NCBI GenBank assembly: GCA_003281685.1
Contig: QCBH01000001.1
Location: 62,001-126,000 of the forward strand
Length of the DNA: 64,000 bases
Direction: 5' to 3'
Source of the DNA: Prochlorococcus sp. AG-347-E23
Lineage (GTDB): Bacteria; Cyanobacteriota; Cyanobacteriia; PCC-6307; Cyanobiaceae
A program made the position numbers and the translations under genes. Each line of letters opens with the position of its first letter. Positions within the stretch are counted from its first letter, which is position 1. The notes under the pieces are model-generated. The model did no database searches and had not been told where the DNA came from. It saw nothing but the letters and a program-made list of their open reading frames with translations. Shown here one piece after another: positions 20,366 through 30,483 of the stretch.

Positions 20366-21271
20366 ATGACTGTTCAAAGAATACTTATCGTTTCAGGCAC
20401 TCATGGGAATGAAATAAATCCTGTTTGGGCGGTTAAGCAATTTAATAGAGAGGAAAATAGTTTAAATCATGGTATTGAGTATGAGTTCATCATAGGTAAT
20501 CCTGTTGCCTATGAAAAAGGGTGCAGATATATAGATGTAGATTTAAATAGATCTTTTAAAGAATGTGAGAATTTTGATCAACACAAGAATAGCCTTTATG
20601 AAACTAAGAGAGCTAATTTTTTAGTAGATAAATTTGGAATTGGCGGATCTAAACCCTGTCAAATTGCAATTGACTTGCATACCACTACTGCAAATATGGG
20701 AACTAGCATTGTTTTGTATGGGAGGAGATTCAAAGATTTTTGTTTAGCAGCATTACTGCAGAACAAATTTGGATTGCCTATTTATTTGCACGAAAAAGAC
20801 AAAGCGCAAACAGGCTTTCTTGTAGAAGCTTGGCCATGTGGTTTAGTTATTGAAATAGGAGCTGTTGCACAAAATTTTTATGATCAAAATATCATAAATA
20901 GATTCTTAATAATAATTAGATCTTTAAGGGAAGAGATAGATAAATTGAAGAACAGTCTTATAGAACTCCCAAAGGAATTGGTTGTTCATGTTCATCAAGG
21001 GAGTATAGATTACCCAAGGGATAAGAAAGGAAATATTGATGGCTTAATTCATCCTGAGAGAATAAACCAAGATTGGAAATTAATTAAGAAAGGAGATCCA
21101 TTATTTCTTGATAGCCAAGGAATAATTCACAAATATGATGGAGACCAATTGATTTGGCCTGTTTTTATTAGCGAAGTTGCTTATAAAGAAAAAAAAATTG
21201 CGATGAGCTACACGAAGAAAGAAATTATTTTTTCCAACAATAAGTGGGTTAATGAGTTTGAAAGCCTTTAA
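20366..21271 (+). CDS. Aspartoacylase/succinylglutamate desuccinylase family zinc hydrolase
   Basis: This 301-residue protein matches aspartoacylase (AspA), which splits N-acetyl-aspartate into acetate and aspartate. The zinc site GTHGNE (residues 12-17), the substrate arginine region RYIDVDLNRSF, and the third ligand in DLHTTTANMG are all present, with a catalytic glutamate in VIEIGAVAQ. Its real physiological substrate in marine cyanobacteria is not established. It precedes psbA with an intervening small minus-strand gene. Confidence 0.9.
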   Translation: MTVQRILIVSGTHGNEINPVWAVKQFNREENSLNHGIEYEFIIGNPVAYEKGCRYIDVDLNRSFKECENFDQHKNSLYETKRANFLVDKFGIGGSKPCQIAIDLHTTTANMGTSIVLYGRRFKDFCLAALLQNKFGLPIYLHEKDKAQTGFLVEAWPCGLVIEIGAVAQNFYDQNIINRFLIIIRSLREEIDKLKNSLIELPKELVVHVHQGSIDYPRDKKGNIDGLIHPERINQDWKLIKKGDPLFLDSQGIIHKYDGDQLIWPVFISEVAYKEKKIAMSYTKKEIIFSNNKWVNEFESL

Positions 21272-21388
21272 ATCAAGAAAACAGAACAATAAACTAGTAT
21301 TCTTAAATAAGGATTGTTTATTTAATAGATAAGTTTATTTAATATTCAATACTTTTATTTTTTTTCTAACTCTTAAATCCTTAAAAAC

Positions 21389-21517
21389 TTAAATTCTTTC
21401 GGTCCAATAAATAACAGCTCCAAAAGCCTCTAATTGCAGTCTTCTATGCTTAGCTTCTCTTAAGAGAACTACCTCTTTTGATCTTTTTCCGTTAAGAAGC
21501 CATTCAATTATTACCAA
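21389..21517 (-). CDS. Small hypothetical basic protein (42 aa) upstream of psbA
   Basis: On the minus strand, a TTG start at 21517 is preceded by a GAGG ribosome-binding site at a 7-base spacing. It encodes 42 residues beginning MVIIEWLLNGKRSKEVVLLR, continuing REAKHRRLQLEAFGAVIYWT and ending ERI. The composition (no low-complexity run, clear amphipathic pattern) looks coding. I recall similar short proteins in marine picocyanobacteria but know no function. It is convergent with the aspartoacylase gene and divergent from psbA. The rest of the 21272-21706 spacer holds the psbA promoter and leader. Confidence 0.6.
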   Translation of the reverse strand: MVIIEWLLNGKRSKEVVLLREAKHRRLQLEAFGAVIYWTERI

Positions 21518-21675
21518 GTTAAATCCTCAAGAACAAAGAAAATATTAAGACATCGAGGTTCTTTTCTTCGATATTGCAAAAAATAAGTTTACTTAAGGAA
21601 AAATAATTACACATTTTTTGCAATTATGGTCTAAAATCTTCGAAGCGGATGTTTATTTTCCGTTTTTATTTACAC

Positions 21676-21691
21676 GTCTCATTATAGAGAC
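21676..21691 (+). promoter_or_regulatory. Leader hairpin just before the psbA start
   Basis: A perfect GTCTC/GAGAC stem with a six-base loop (ATTATA) ends 15 bases before the psbA ATG. No Shine-Dalgarno sequence is visible between it and the start codon. A position inside the psbA 5' untranslated region suggests a role in mRNA stability or translation, as known for psbA leaders in other phototrophs. This function is inferred. Confidence 0.5.
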
Positions 21692-21706
21692 ATACTTTAC
21701 GAACTC

Positions 21707-22789
21707 ATGACAACTATTCAGCAGCAGCGTTCTTCGCTGTTAAAAGGTTGGCCACAGTTTTGTGAGTGGGTAACATCAACTAACAACAGAATTTATGTTG
21801 GTTGGTTCGGCGTCTTAATGATCCCATGCCTACTTACAGCAGCGGCTTGCTTCATCGTTGCATTCATCGCAGCACCACCAGTAGACATCGACGGAATTAG
21901 AGAGCCAGTTGCTGGTTCATTCCTATATGGAAACAACATCATCTCAGGTGCAGTTGTTCCTTCATCTAATGCTATTGGTCTACACTTCTACCCAATTTGG
22001 GAAGCAGCTACTGTAGATGAGTGGCTATACAACGGTGGTCCTTACCAGCTTGTAATTTTCCACTTCCTAATTGGTATCTCAGCATACATGGGAAGACAGT
22101 GGGAGCTTTCATACCGTTTAGGTATGCGTCCTTGGATCTGTGTTGCTTATTCTGCACCAGTTTCAGCAGCTTTCGCAGTATTCCTTGTATATCCATTCGG
22201 TCAAGGTTCATTCTCTGACGGAATGCCTCTAGGTATCTCTGGAACATTCAACTTCATGTTTGTTTTCCAGGCAGAGCACAACATTCTTATGCACCCATTC
22301 CATATGGCTGGTGTTGCAGGTATGTTTGGAGGATCTTTATTCTCAGCTATGCATGGTTCACTTGTTACTTCATCTCTAATCAGAGAAACAACTGAGACAG
22401 AGTCTCAGAACTATGGTTACAAGTTCGGACAAGAAGAAGAAACATACAACATCGTTGCAGCTCATGGCTACTTCGGTCGTTTGATCTTCCAATATGCAAG
22501 TTTCAACAACAGCAGAAGTCTTCACTTCTTCCTAGCTGTATTCCCAGTTGTTTGTGTATGGTTAACTTCAATGGGTATCTGCACAATGGCATTTAACCTT
22601 AACGGTTTCAACTTCAACCAGTCAGTTGTTGATGCAAACGGTAAGATTGTTCCTACATGGGGTGACGTTCTTAACAGAGCTAACCTAGGTATGGAAGTAA
22701 TGCACGAGCGTAACGCTCACAACTTCCCACTTGATCTAGCAGCAGCTGAGTCTACAACAGTAGCTCTTTCAGCTCCAGCTATCGGTTAA
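21707..22789 (+). CDS. psbA: Photosystem II D1 protein
   Basis: This 360-residue protein is D1, the reaction-centre subunit that binds P680, pheophytin, QB and the Mn cluster. It has five membrane helices, the helix motif [16 protein letters not shown] and the C-terminal extension after NFPLDLA that is removed by CtpA. Allowing for one extra N-terminal residue relative to Synechocystis, the residue equivalent to 130 is Gln (D1:1-type). Codons are richer in C than in neighbouring genes, as expected for a highly expressed gene. A strong terminator follows at 22812. Confidence 0.99.
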   Translation: MTTIQQQRSSLLKGWPQFCEWVTSTNNRIYVGWFGVLMIPCLLTAAACFIVAFIAAPPVDIDGIREPVAGSFLYGNNIISGAVVPSSNAIGLHFYPIWEAATVDEWLYNGGPYQLVIFHFLIGISAYMGRQWELSYRLGMRPWICVAYSAPVSAAFAVFLVYPFGQGSFSDGMPLGISGTFNFMFVFQAEHNILMHPFHMAGVAGMFGGSLFSAMHGSLVTSSLIRETTETESQNYGYKFGQEEETYNIVAAHGYFGRLIFQYASFNNSRSLHFFLAVFPVVCVWLTSMGICTMAFNLNGFNFNQSVVDANGKIVPTWGDVLNRANLGMEVMHERNAHNFPLDLAAAESTTVALSAPAIG

Positions 22790-22811
22790 GCTTAAAGTTC
22801 TTAAACTTACT

Positions 22812-22838
22812 AGCCCCCTATTAGGGGGCTTTTTTTTG
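22812..22838 (+). terminator. Intrinsic terminator of psbA
   Basis: AGCCCCCT pairs with AGGGGGCT around a three-base loop, followed by a run of seven or more T. This is one of the strongest hairpins in the window, 22 bp after the psbA stop. Confidence 0.95.
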
Positions 22839-22897
22839 TTTAATTTTCAATTGGTTTCATATAATGTTTATATATAGATAAAACATTTGATATTTCT

Positions 22898-23995
22898 ATG
22901 AGTAGTAGTTTTGGAAAAATTTTTCGTGTTAGTACTTTTGGAGAATCACATGGTGGTGCAGTAGGAGTTATCCTTGATGGATGTCCCCCTATGTTAAAAG
23001 TAGATATAAATCTTATACAAAATGAATTAGATAGGCGCAGACCTGGTCAAAGTGACATTACAACACCCCGAAATGAAGAAGATAAAATTGAAATATTAAG
23101 TGGGATAAAGGAAGGGTTAACACTTGGAACTCCAATAGCAATGTTGGTAAGAAACAAGGATCAAAGACCAGGAGACTATAATAATTTAGAACAGGTATTT
23201 AGACCCTCTCATGCAGATGGTACATATCATCTAAAATATGGAATTCAGGCAAGTTCTGGCGGTGGAAGAGCCTCTGCAAGAGAAACAATTGGGAGAGTAG
23301 CTGCTGGTTCTGTAGCAAAACAACTATTAAAAAGCTTCTGTAACACTGAAATACTATCTTGGGTAAAGCGTATACATGATATTGATTCTGATATAAATAA
23401 AGAGAAGATTTCTCTCAAAAAAATAGATTCTAATATTGTTAGATGTCCTGATGAAAAAGTATCAACAGAAATGATCGAGCGAATTAAGGAATTAAAGCGT
23501 CAAGGAGACTCTTGCGGCGGAGTTATTGAATGTCTAGTAAGAAATGTGCCATCTGGTCTTGGAATGCCTGTTTTTGATAAATTAGAAGCTGATTTAGCAA
23601 AGGCCTTGATGTCTTTGCCTGCCACGAAGGGCTTTGAAATAGGTTCAGGTTTCTCTGGAACTTATTTGAAAGGAAGCGAACACAATGATGCCTTCATTAA
23701 ATCTGATGATATTAGGAAGTTAAGAACAATATCTAATAATTCTGGCGGTATACAGGGAGGAATAAGTAATGGCGAAAATATTGAGATGAAAATAGCTTTT
23801 AAACCTACAGCAACTATAGGGAAAGAACAGAAAACAGTAAATGCTGAAGGTAAAGAAGTACTTATGAAAGCAAAAGGGAGACATGATCCATGCGTTCTAC
23901 CAAGAGCAGTTCCTATGGTTGATGCTATGGTAGCTTTAGTACTTGCTGATCATTTACTTTTAAATCAAGCTCAATGTGGCTTAATGAATAATTAG
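22898..23995 (+). CDS. aroC: Chorismate synthase
   Basis: This 365-residue protein catalyses the last shikimate pathway step, EPSP to chorismate, with reduced FMN. Family signatures are present: [20 protein letters not shown] at the N-terminus, [31 protein letters not shown], and [18 protein letters not shown] near the C-terminus. It starts at an ATG 59 bp after the psbA terminator and ends next to the eda remnant, which runs on the opposite strand. Confidence 0.98.
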   Translation: MSSSFGKIFRVSTFGESHGGAVGVILDGCPPMLKVDINLIQNELDRRRPGQSDITTPRNEEDKIEILSGIKEGLTLGTPIAMLVRNKDQRPGDYNNLEQVFRPSHADGTYHLKYGIQASSGGGRASARETIGRVAAGSVAKQLLKSFCNTEILSWVKRIHDIDSDINKEKISLKKIDSNIVRCPDEKVSTEMIERIKELKRQGDSCGGVIECLVRNVPSGLGMPVFDKLEADLAKALMSLPATKGFEIGSGFSGTYLKGSEHNDAFIKSDDIRKLRTISNNSGGIQGGISNGENIEMKIAFKPTATIGKEQKTVNAEGKEVLMKAKGRHDPCVLPRAVPMVDAMVALVLADHLLLNQAQCGLMNN

Positions 23996-24029
23996 TAGTT
24001 TTGTTAAATAAATTATATTTATCTTTTAT

Positions 24030-24615
24030 TTAATTATTTTTGAGCCCTAAACATATTTTTGGATCAAATTTTTTATTTATAATTCCTTTATCTCCAATCA
24101 TGATTGCTTTATATCCTAAAGATTTATAAGTTTTGACAACATTGATTGATAGTCCTCAAGCAGTAATGAAATCAATATTTTTATAGTTGAGTGTATCTAT
24201 CTACCTATCTTTACTTTTTATTGGGTAAATTTTGATATTATTATTAATTCTAGGAATTAATAAATAATTATTTACTGCGCATAATTGAAAAGATCTTCAT
24301 CCCAAAATTTTATCATTGAAAAATTTAATCCAATTTTTAAGGAATCTTCTATTGATTGCTTATTAACTATGGAGGCAAAGCCTAAATTAATTCTTGGATA
24401 TTAATTTTGCTTTGGGTACAAAATCTGACTAATTTTCGTTTTTAAGACCAGCTTATTTCAATATTCTTAAATTCTAATTTTACTAAGCTTTCTAATTCTT
24501 CAAAAAATAAATTTCTTATAGAGGTATTTGAGTAAATATTATCTTCAGGTTTTATAAGTAAAAAAAGACTCTGTTTTCAGGAACTCTGAAAAAGAGAATC
24601 TTCTTTATTAATCAT
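24030..24615 (-). pseudogene. eda: Decayed 2-keto-3-deoxy-6-phosphogluconate aldolase (eda) gene
   Basis: No intact frame spans 23996-24636, but minus-strand fragments in shifting frames line up as one decayed protein. In order they are MINKEDSLFQSS-stop (ATG at 24615), LEFKNIEISWS-stop, RINLGFASIVNKQSIEDSLK, IGLNFSMIKFWDEDLFNYA, VNNYLLIPRI, IKIYPIKSKDR-stop, and NYKNIDFITA-stop-GLSINVV, ending in SLGYKAIMIGDKG and GLKNN-stop at 24030. Order and content fit a KDPG/KHG aldolase as found between aroC and ftsH in related strains (from memory). I see at least three in-frame stops, two or more frameshifts and probably an internal deletion after the LLIPRI segment. The normal gene would act in the Entner-Doudoroff route. 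Confidence 0.75.
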
Positions 24616-24636
24616 TAAAAATTCAAACTTTCACAC

Positions 24637-26490
24637 TTAAATATAGTTTGCGACTTTTACTTCTGAGCGGTTAAGCAAATCTTGAATATCTTCAGTATCT
24701 ATAGTTTCTCTTTCAATTAGCATTTGAGCCATTTCGTCGAGAACAGTTCTATTATCTGATAAAACTTTTGTAGCCCTCTTATAGGCGACATCAACAAGTT
24801 CTGAAACCTCTACATCAATTGTGGCAGCAGTGTCTTCAGAGAAGTCTCTTGTAGAACTCATATCTCTTCCGAGAAACATTCCACCTTGAGATTGACCTAG
24901 AGCGACTGGACCTATTTTGTCACTCATGCCAAATTTAGTGATCATTTGTCTGGCCACATTGGCAACCTGTTGTAAATCATTTGAAGCTCCGGTTGTTACC
25001 TCTTCTTCGCCATATACTATTTCTTCAGCAACTCTTCCACCAAGAGCTACAGCCATTTGATTTTGAAGGTAAGAACGTGAGTAAAGACCAGATTCCATTC
25101 TTTCTTCACTAGGAGTAAAGAAGGTTAAACCTCCAGCTTGACCTCTTGGAATTATTGAAACTTTTGCTACGGGATCATAATCAGGCATTAATGCTCCAAC
25201 CAGTGCATGACCAGCTTCGTGATAAGCAACTAATTCTTTTTTCTTATCACTGATTACTCTATCTTTCTTTTCTGGACCAGCCATAACTCTTTCAATAGCA
25301 TCACCGACTTCGTCATTACTGACTTTATCTAAATCTTTTCTGGCCGCCAGTATTGCTGCTTCATTTAAAAGATTAGCTAAATCTGCGCCAGTAAATCCTG
25401 GTGTTCTTCTAGCAACTTTATCTAAATCAACGTCTTTTGAAAGAGTTTTATCTTTAGCATGAACATTTAATATCTGTAATCTGCCAGCGTAATCTGGTCT
25501 ATCAACTGTTACCTGTCTATCGAATCTTCCAGGACGCATTAAAGCTGAATCTAAGACATCGGGTCTATTGGTTGCAGCTACTATTATTATTCCGGAATTA
25601 CCTTCAAAACCATCCATTTCGGTTAGGAGTTGATTTAATGTTTGTTCTCTTTCATCATTTCCTCCGCCCATACCAGCACCTCTTTGTCTTCCAACTGCAT
25701 CTATTTCGTCAATAAAAACAATACAGGGAGCATTCTTTTTAGCTTGTTCAAAAAGATCCCTAACTCTGCTAGCTCCAACTCCTACAAACATCTCTACAAA
25801 TTCTGATCCAGATATTGAGAAAAAAGGTACACCTGCTTCTCCAGCTACTGCTTTTGCTAGTAATGTTTTTCCTGTACCAGGTGGACCAACAAGAAGAACT
25901 CCTTTAGGAATTTTGGCTCCGACTGCAGTAAATCTATCTGGGCTTTTAAGAAAATCTACAACTTCAGTAAGTTCTAATTTTGCACCTTCAACACCAGCAA
26001 CATCTGAAAAGGTTACTTGTGTAGATGGTTCCATTTGCAATCTAGCTTTGCTTTTGCCAAAACTCATGGCAGGGTTGCCACCTCCAGAATTACCACTTTG
26101 GGACCTTCTAAAAAGAAAAAATAAGCCTCCAATCAAAAGTACTGGGAAAATTAAGCTACTTACAGCTTGTTGCCATGGATTGGATAATTTTGTAGGAGTT
26201 ACAGCAATATCTACATTATTCTCGGTAAGTATTTTTAATAAATCCTTGTCAGGAGCTAAATTGACCTCAGATCTACTCCCATCATTTTCAACAACTTGAG
26301 CTGTGGCATTATCTGGAGATATTAGGACTCTACTGATTTCTTTATCTTGTACTGCCTCTATAAAATCACTATATCTCAAGGTTTTTGTAGAACTTTCAGT
26401 ACTAGGTTTATCAAAAACTGAAGTACCAATGAAAATTACAGTAATAACAGCTAGGACATAAAGTCCTACGTTTCTCCAACGTTTGTTCAC
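24637..26490 (-). CDS. ftsH: ATP-dependent zinc metalloprotease FtsH
   Basis: This 617-residue membrane protease has an N-terminal membrane helix, a lumenal/periplasmic domain, a second helix (about 110-128), an AAA+ domain (Walker A GPPGTGKT at 202-209, Walker [17 protein letters not shown]) and a zinc peptidase domain with HEAGH. In cyanobacteria such proteins degrade damaged D1 during photosystem II repair; proximity to psbA and psbO fits but is not proof. It lies 46 bp downstream of the ATP sulfurylase gene on the same strand. Confidence 0.97.
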   Translation of the reverse strand: MNKRWRNVGLYVLAVITVIFIGTSVFDKPSTESSTKTLRYSDFIEAVQDKEISRVLISPDNATAQVVENDGSRSEVNLAPDKDLLKILTENNVDIAVTPTKLSNPWQQAVSSLIFPVLLIGGLFFLFRRSQSGNSGGGNPAMSFGKSKARLQMEPSTQVTFSDVAGVEGAKLELTEVVDFLKSPDRFTAVGAKIPKGVLLVGPPGTGKTLLAKAVAGEAGVPFFSISGSEFVEMFVGVGASRVRDLFEQAKKNAPCIVFIDEIDAVGRQRGAGMGGGNDEREQTLNQLLTEMDGFEGNSGIIIVAATNRPDVLDSALMRPGRFDRQVTVDRPDYAGRLQILNVHAKDKTLSKDVDLDKVARRTPGFTGADLANLLNEAAILAARKDLDKVSNDEVGDAIERVMAGPEKKDRVISDKKKELVAYHEAGHALVGALMPDYDPVAKVSIIPRGQAGGLTFFTPSEERMESGLYSRSYLQNQMAVALGGRVAEEIVYGEEEVTTGASNDLQQVANVARQMITKFGMSDKIGPVALGQSQGGMFLGRDMSSTRDFSEDTAATIDVEVSELVDVAYKRATKVLSDNRTVLDEMAQMLIERETIDTEDIQDLLNRSEVKVANYI

Positions 26491-26536
26491 AATAAAAAAA
26501 CTTTAATAAATCTATAATACTAATAATAAAACAATA

Positions 26537-27712
26537 TTAAGAGCGTCTTAGAACATCTACTACACTTTTGAATGCAAACCATTCGGGAATTGGTTCGCCA
26601 TTCCTCAATTTCTTTCTAAATTCAGTACCACTAAGTTTCATAATTTCATAATTAAATTCTTTAGCTTCTTCAGCTGTTATATATCCTTTTTCCTTTGTAT
26701 AAACTAAATTTTTTGAAGGAACAGTTTGCATCATCAATTCATCTGCACACTTATTCGCAAAATTCTGGGCATCATATGGACCATAAAAGTCTTCACCAGT
26801 TAATGAAGACTTACAACCAGCCATATCTCTACCAATAATAAAGTGGGTGCAGCCATAATTTCTTCTGATTATCATATGTTGAAGAGCTTCTCTTGGCCCT
26901 GCCATATGCATTGAATAAGGTAAAAAAGCCCATTTTATTCTTTCATCAGATATTTCCTCTTCTAATTCTTTATAGGTCAAATATCTAACTTTTCCGGGGA
27001 TATCATCTTGTTGAGTTGGCCCACAAGTTGGATGAACTAAAACAACTGAGTTAGAGGAGACATTATCTGAAAGTAAGGCATTAGTAAATAATTCATAATG
27101 TGCTCTATGAATTGGATTTCTGCATTGAAATGCAACTACATCATGATTTGATGGCAGTGTAGATCTAACTTCTTCTGGGGTTTTGCAGGGGAATTCTCTA
27201 ATTGGCAGTTCGAAACCATAAACTCTGCCTCCTATATAAAATCTCCCTCTCTCGTTAAAAATCATCTTAACTGCGGGATGATCTAAAGAATTAGTACCAT
27301 AACAAAGTTCAGCTTCTAAGGATTTGTCAGGCTCCCATTTAGAGCTAACTTCTAAAACTGCTATTTTTTGTTTTTTATAAGTAAGCAATATTGTCTCTCC
27401 AGCTTTTACTTTTTCATTATTTGAATCAAATACAATAGGCAAGCCAAAAAGCAACCCGTTTGTGTTTCTATTATTTTTAATTACCGAATTGTAGTTAGTT
27501 TCATCCATAAAACCTTCCAATGGAGAAAAAGCTCCAACCATCAAAAGTTCTACATCGCATGCATTTCTCTCGCTACATTCAAACTCAAAAGTAGCTTTAG
27601 AGATAAGATCATTTTTATGGTTTTTATCTTTGATAATTAAATTTTTTAGTTCCCCTCCATAAGGCGGTATTAGTCCATTAGTATCCGTTTTAGTTTTTTG
27701 TTGTAATTCCAT
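26537..27712 (-). CDS. sat: Sulfate adenylyltransferase (ATP sulfurylase)
   Basis: This 391-residue protein activates sulfate to APS for assimilation. The nucleotide-binding signature QCRNPIHRAHYE and the HMAGPREALQHMIIRRNYGC region identify the homo-oligomeric Sat family rather than the CysDN type. No APS kinase domain is fused. It follows psbO on the same strand, but a terminator at 27741-27770 separates them, so sat probably has its own promoter in the short spacer or depends on read-through. Confidence 0.97.
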   Translation of the reverse strand: MELQQKTKTDTNGLIPPYGGELKNLIIKDKNHKNDLISKATFEFECSERNACDVELLMVGAFSPLEGFMDETNYNSVIKNNRNTNGLLFGLPIVFDSNNEKVKAGETILLTYKKQKIAVLEVSSKWEPDKSLEAELCYGTNSLDHPAVKMIFNERGRFYIGGRVYGFELPIREFPCKTPEEVRSTLPSNHDVVAFQCRNPIHRAHYELFTNALLSDNVSSNSVVLVHPTCGPTQQDDIPGKVRYLTYKELEEEISDERIKWAFLPYSMHMAGPREALQHMIIRRNYGCTHFIIGRDMAGCKSSLTGEDFYGPYDAQNFANKCADELMMQTVPSKNLVYTKEKGYITAEEAKEFNYEIMKLSGTEFRKKLRNGEPIPEWFAFKSVVDVLRRS

Positions 27713-27740
27713 TTTTTAAATTGATAAAGAAAAATTTTGA

Positions 27741-27770
27741 AAAAAAAAGAGGGGTTTAACCCCCTTTTTC
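27741..27770 (-). terminator. Intrinsic terminator of psbO
   Basis: On the minus strand a run of G pairs with CCCC around a short AT loop, inside a longer AAAGGGGG...CCCCTCTTT frame, followed by a T-run (the complement of 27741-27748). It begins 14 bp after the psbO stop. Confidence 0.85.
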
Positions 27771-27783
27771 TCTTAAGTAGGAT

Positions 27784-28578
27784 TTATGCCTTTCTTCCGT
27801 AAAGCTCACCAATTATTTTTACATCAAGAGGATCCTTTGAACCCATATCTGTATCTGAAGGTTGGATAGCTTCAAAAGTACCAGTAAATTCGTCTGTGTC
27901 AGAATCTACATTGTTGATTGAAAGAGTAATAACGCCAGTTCCGTTGACATCAACTTTAATATTTTCTTTTGCAAGTTCTTCGTCATCTCCTCCTAATGCA
28001 ACTAAACCTTGAGCATATTCAACACCAGTATTTTTAGCTCTTGCCTTAGGATCTAGAAAGTCACCAGTTCTGTAGTTAGGTGTAAATGTTGAACCACTAA
28101 CCTCAGTACCTGGCTCAATAGATGAAGGTAAATCAGCTGTAAGATCTTTTGCTGAGAATGCAAATGGCACCTCTAAACCACCAGGAGTTAATACAGTAAT
28201 AAGTTGAAAATCAATACCACCCTTTTCAGTGAAAGTTCCTGAATCTATATCTCCATAAACTTCTGTCACTGTGGTGTTGTTTCTAGGACTAATAATTTTT
28301 GTAGAAACAAATTCTGCAGCTTTTCGTTTTGTCCCTGGCACTTTCACATAAACTTCTGTTGGATGCATGCATATTCCTTTAAGGCTATCTCCATTCCCTA
28401 GAGATATTGATCCGACAAGAGATGAGTCTAATGTAGGGCAATCATTAGCTTTTCCTGTGTTAACAACATCTGTGAATTGTGCATTTCCTCTTTCAGAAAA
28501 AGCAAATGTTTTAACAGGTACGAAAGCAAAAGTTATACAAATTGAAATAACAAAAGCTAAGAAAGAACGAATTCTCAT
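27784..28578 (-). CDS. psbO: Photosystem II manganese-stabilising protein PsbO
   Basis: This lumenal extrinsic subunit stabilises the Mn4CaO5 cluster. I chose the ATG at 28578 (264 residues), because it starts directly with a classical signal peptide, MRIRSFLAFVISICITFAFV, cleaved before the mature N-terminus near FSERGNAQFTDVVNTG. An upstream ATG at 28623 would place 15 extra residues before the signal. The conserved CPTLD and the second cysteine in GICMHPTEVYVKVPG form the PsbO disulfide. It has its own terminator. Confidence 0.96.
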   Translation of the reverse strand: MRIRSFLAFVISICITFAFVPVKTFAFSERGNAQFTDVVNTGKANDCPTLDSSLVGSISLGNGDSLKGICMHPTEVYVKVPGTKRKAAEFVSTKIISPRNNTTVTEVYGDIDSGTFTEKGGIDFQLITVLTPGGLEVPFAFSAKDLTADLPSSIEPGTEVSGSTFTPNYRTGDFLDPKARAKNTGVEYAQGLVALGGDDEELAKENIKVDVNGTGVITLSINNVDSDTDEFTGTFEAIQPSDTDMGSKDPLDVKIIGELYGRKA

Positions 28579-28805
28579 AATTAAAGTTGCAGTAAAGTTC
28601 TGTGACAATAGATTAAAGATCATCTAAATAGTTCAGTACGGATATTACAAGGGAAAGGACCATAAAAGGTAGGACTTTTAAATCCTCGAAACAACCCGTA
28701 GCTTTTTAGATTTTAAAAAACTTGAATTATTTTAAGCTATCCAATTATTTTTAATGATTAAGATTACAAAAAAATACAAATTAAAAAATTTTTTTTTATT
28801 TTTTT

Positions 28806-30053
28806 TTATGAAATAATTTGGGTTATTAATTTATTTGCTAATTCAATTTTTGATGTTTTGTTAATGTAGTGTTCCATATTGTTCGTATCGAACAGCCAAC
28901 CTTCATTTTGTGCCAAAAAGCCAAATCCTTGGCCTTCAAGATCAATTGGATTCGCGAATAGATAATCACAACCCTTTTGGATAATCTTCTCTTTAATTGT
29001 CATTCGTGCTTCTTCGATAGATCCTGTAAAAGCACAAAAGCCTACAAAAACTTGGTTATCTTTTTTTGATTTACTAATTTTTTTTAAAATATCTGGGACC
29101 AGCTCAAAGTTTTTATTCAAATGATCATTAATTTGATTTTTTGGAATTTTAGCTGAAGTATCAGAGTTTATCTTGAAATCAGATACTGCTGCATTCATGA
29201 AAAAATAATCGCAATTTGATATTTCATTATCAAGTGCTCTAATTAAATCAATACTAGTTTCAATTTCATATCTTTTTATTCCATCAGTAAGATTCTTATC
29301 TATTTTCAGAGGCCCATGAACATATTTTACTTGTGCTCCTCTGAACCTCGCTACTTGAGAAAGAAGTAGGCCCATAGCTCCAGAACTTTTGTTAGTAATG
29401 TGTCTTGCCGCGTCAATTTTCTCTGAGGTACACCCTCCAGTTATTAAAATTTCTTTATTAAGTAAATCTTTGCGATATTCATTTTGTTTGTGTGAAGCTA
29501 TAAATTCAAGAGCTAATTGGATTAGATCATTTGGAGGCATCTTACCGATGCCAATAGCATCACATGCTAAGAGGCCTTCACTTGGTTGCAAAGACAAAAC
29601 ATTTTCGTAATTCTGTAAATTCTCATAATTTTTTTGGACAGCTTTATTTAGCCACATTTGTGTATTCATTGCTGGTGCAACAATAATTGGCTTTATATTT
29701 GCTATTAAGATGCTTGGGATCAATCCCTCTGCATTTCCAGTTACCCATTTTGCTAATGTTGTCGCTGTTAAAGGTGCGATGATTAAAATATCAGCCCAAT
29801 TACTTAGTTCTATGTGAAGAGGTCTTGATTGACTATTTGACCATTGATCATTTTCTAAAATGCACGGGTTTCTACTTAAAATAGAAAGAGAAAGCGGCTT
29901 TATTAATTTTTCGGCATTTTTTGATAGAACGCATCTTATTTCATAATTTTCTTTCGCTAATTGGCTAACTAATAATGGAATTCTTACAGCTGCAATACTT
30001 CCCGTTATCAATAAAAGAATCTTTATTTTGGAGGCTTTAGTTTTAGTTTTCAT
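28806..30053 (-). CDS. coaBC: Bifunctional phosphopantothenoylcysteine decarboxylase/synthetase (CoaBC, Dfp)
   Basis: This 415-residue protein makes 4'-phosphopantetheine for coenzyme A. The N-terminal flavin-dependent decarboxylase domain has GSIAAVRIPLLVSQL and the PxMNxxMW motif (APAMNTQMW), and the C-terminal synthetase domain begins EILITGGCTSEKIDAARHIT. A DFP-specific glycine-proline is replaced by GGCTSE in this lineage. It overlaps the upstream DUF2555 gene by 11 bp, suggesting coupling. Confidence 0.95.
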   Translation of the reverse strand: MKTKTKASKIKILLLITGSIAAVRIPLLVSQLAKENYEIRCVLSKNAEKLIKPLSLSILSRNPCILENDQWSNSQSRPLHIELSNWADILIIAPLTATTLAKWVTGNAEGLIPSILIANIKPIIVAPAMNTQMWLNKAVQKNYENLQNYENVLSLQPSEGLLACDAIGIGKMPPNDLIQLALEFIASHKQNEYRKDLLNKEILITGGCTSEKIDAARHITNKSSGAMGLLLSQVARFRGAQVKYVHGPLKIDKNLTDGIKRYEIETSIDLIRALDNEISNCDYFFMNAAVSDFKINSDTSAKIPKNQINDHLNKNFELVPDILKKISKSKKDNQVFVGFCAFTGSIEEARMTIKEKIIQKGCDYLFANPIDLEGQGFGFLAQNEGWLFDTNNMEHYINKTSKIELANKLITQIIS

Positions 30054-30264
30054 CGAAAGGTTCCTGATCGAGGAGATGGATATAATTACTTGTTAATTCA
30101 GGTCTATTGATTGCAAGAGCCCTAAGTAAGTGCCAGTCTTTTAAACCATCAAATGGAGTATTATAATTATCTTCCTCTAGCCTTTTAGCGAGCTCAAGGG
30201 TCATTTCTTCATCAAAAGAATTTACTAGTTCCTCACTTATTTTATTTTCAGAAATGAATTTCAT
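30043..30264 (-). CDS. DUF2555 family small protein
   Basis: A 73-residue soluble acidic protein (MKFISENKISEELVNSFDEE; later DWHLLRALAINRPEL) that I associate with the cyanobacteria-specific DUF2555 family. The function is unknown. It overlaps coaBC by 11 bp, so the two are translated from one mRNA. Confidence 0.75.
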   Translation of the reverse strand: MKFISENKISEELVNSFDEEMTLELAKRLEEDNYNTPFDGLKDWHLLRALAINRPELTSNYIHLLDQEPFDEN

Positions 30265-30483
30265 ATTGAGTAAGCCAATATATTCTAATAATAATGCCTC
30301 AAGTAATTATTTAAAATTGATATGAGTATTAAGTAAATATTTTCAAGAATTGTGAATATTGGAAATTTTCATATTCTTTTCATATTATTTTTAATTCATT
30401 TATCTTCATTCTGAGTCATAAATATGCAAACTCCCTTCTTCAAAAATATTCTCTTATAAAATATAATTTTCAAAATTCATATC

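Noticed and set aside
22008-22247. Open frames within psbA on both strands
   Set aside because: They are out-of-frame shadows of the higher-GC psbA coding sequence.
21707-22789. Phage-derived psbA, suggested by its distinct base use
   Set aside because: The higher use of C-ending codons is expected for a highly expressed photosystem gene, and the surroundings are core genes.
25913-26299. A 128-codon open frame opposite ftsH
   Set aside because: It is an antisense shadow of the ftsH N-terminal half; no start context or domain.
28765-28810. Long A/T runs upstream of psbO and downstream of coaBC as a terminator
   Set aside because: There is no GC-rich stem; it is only an AT-rich spacer.
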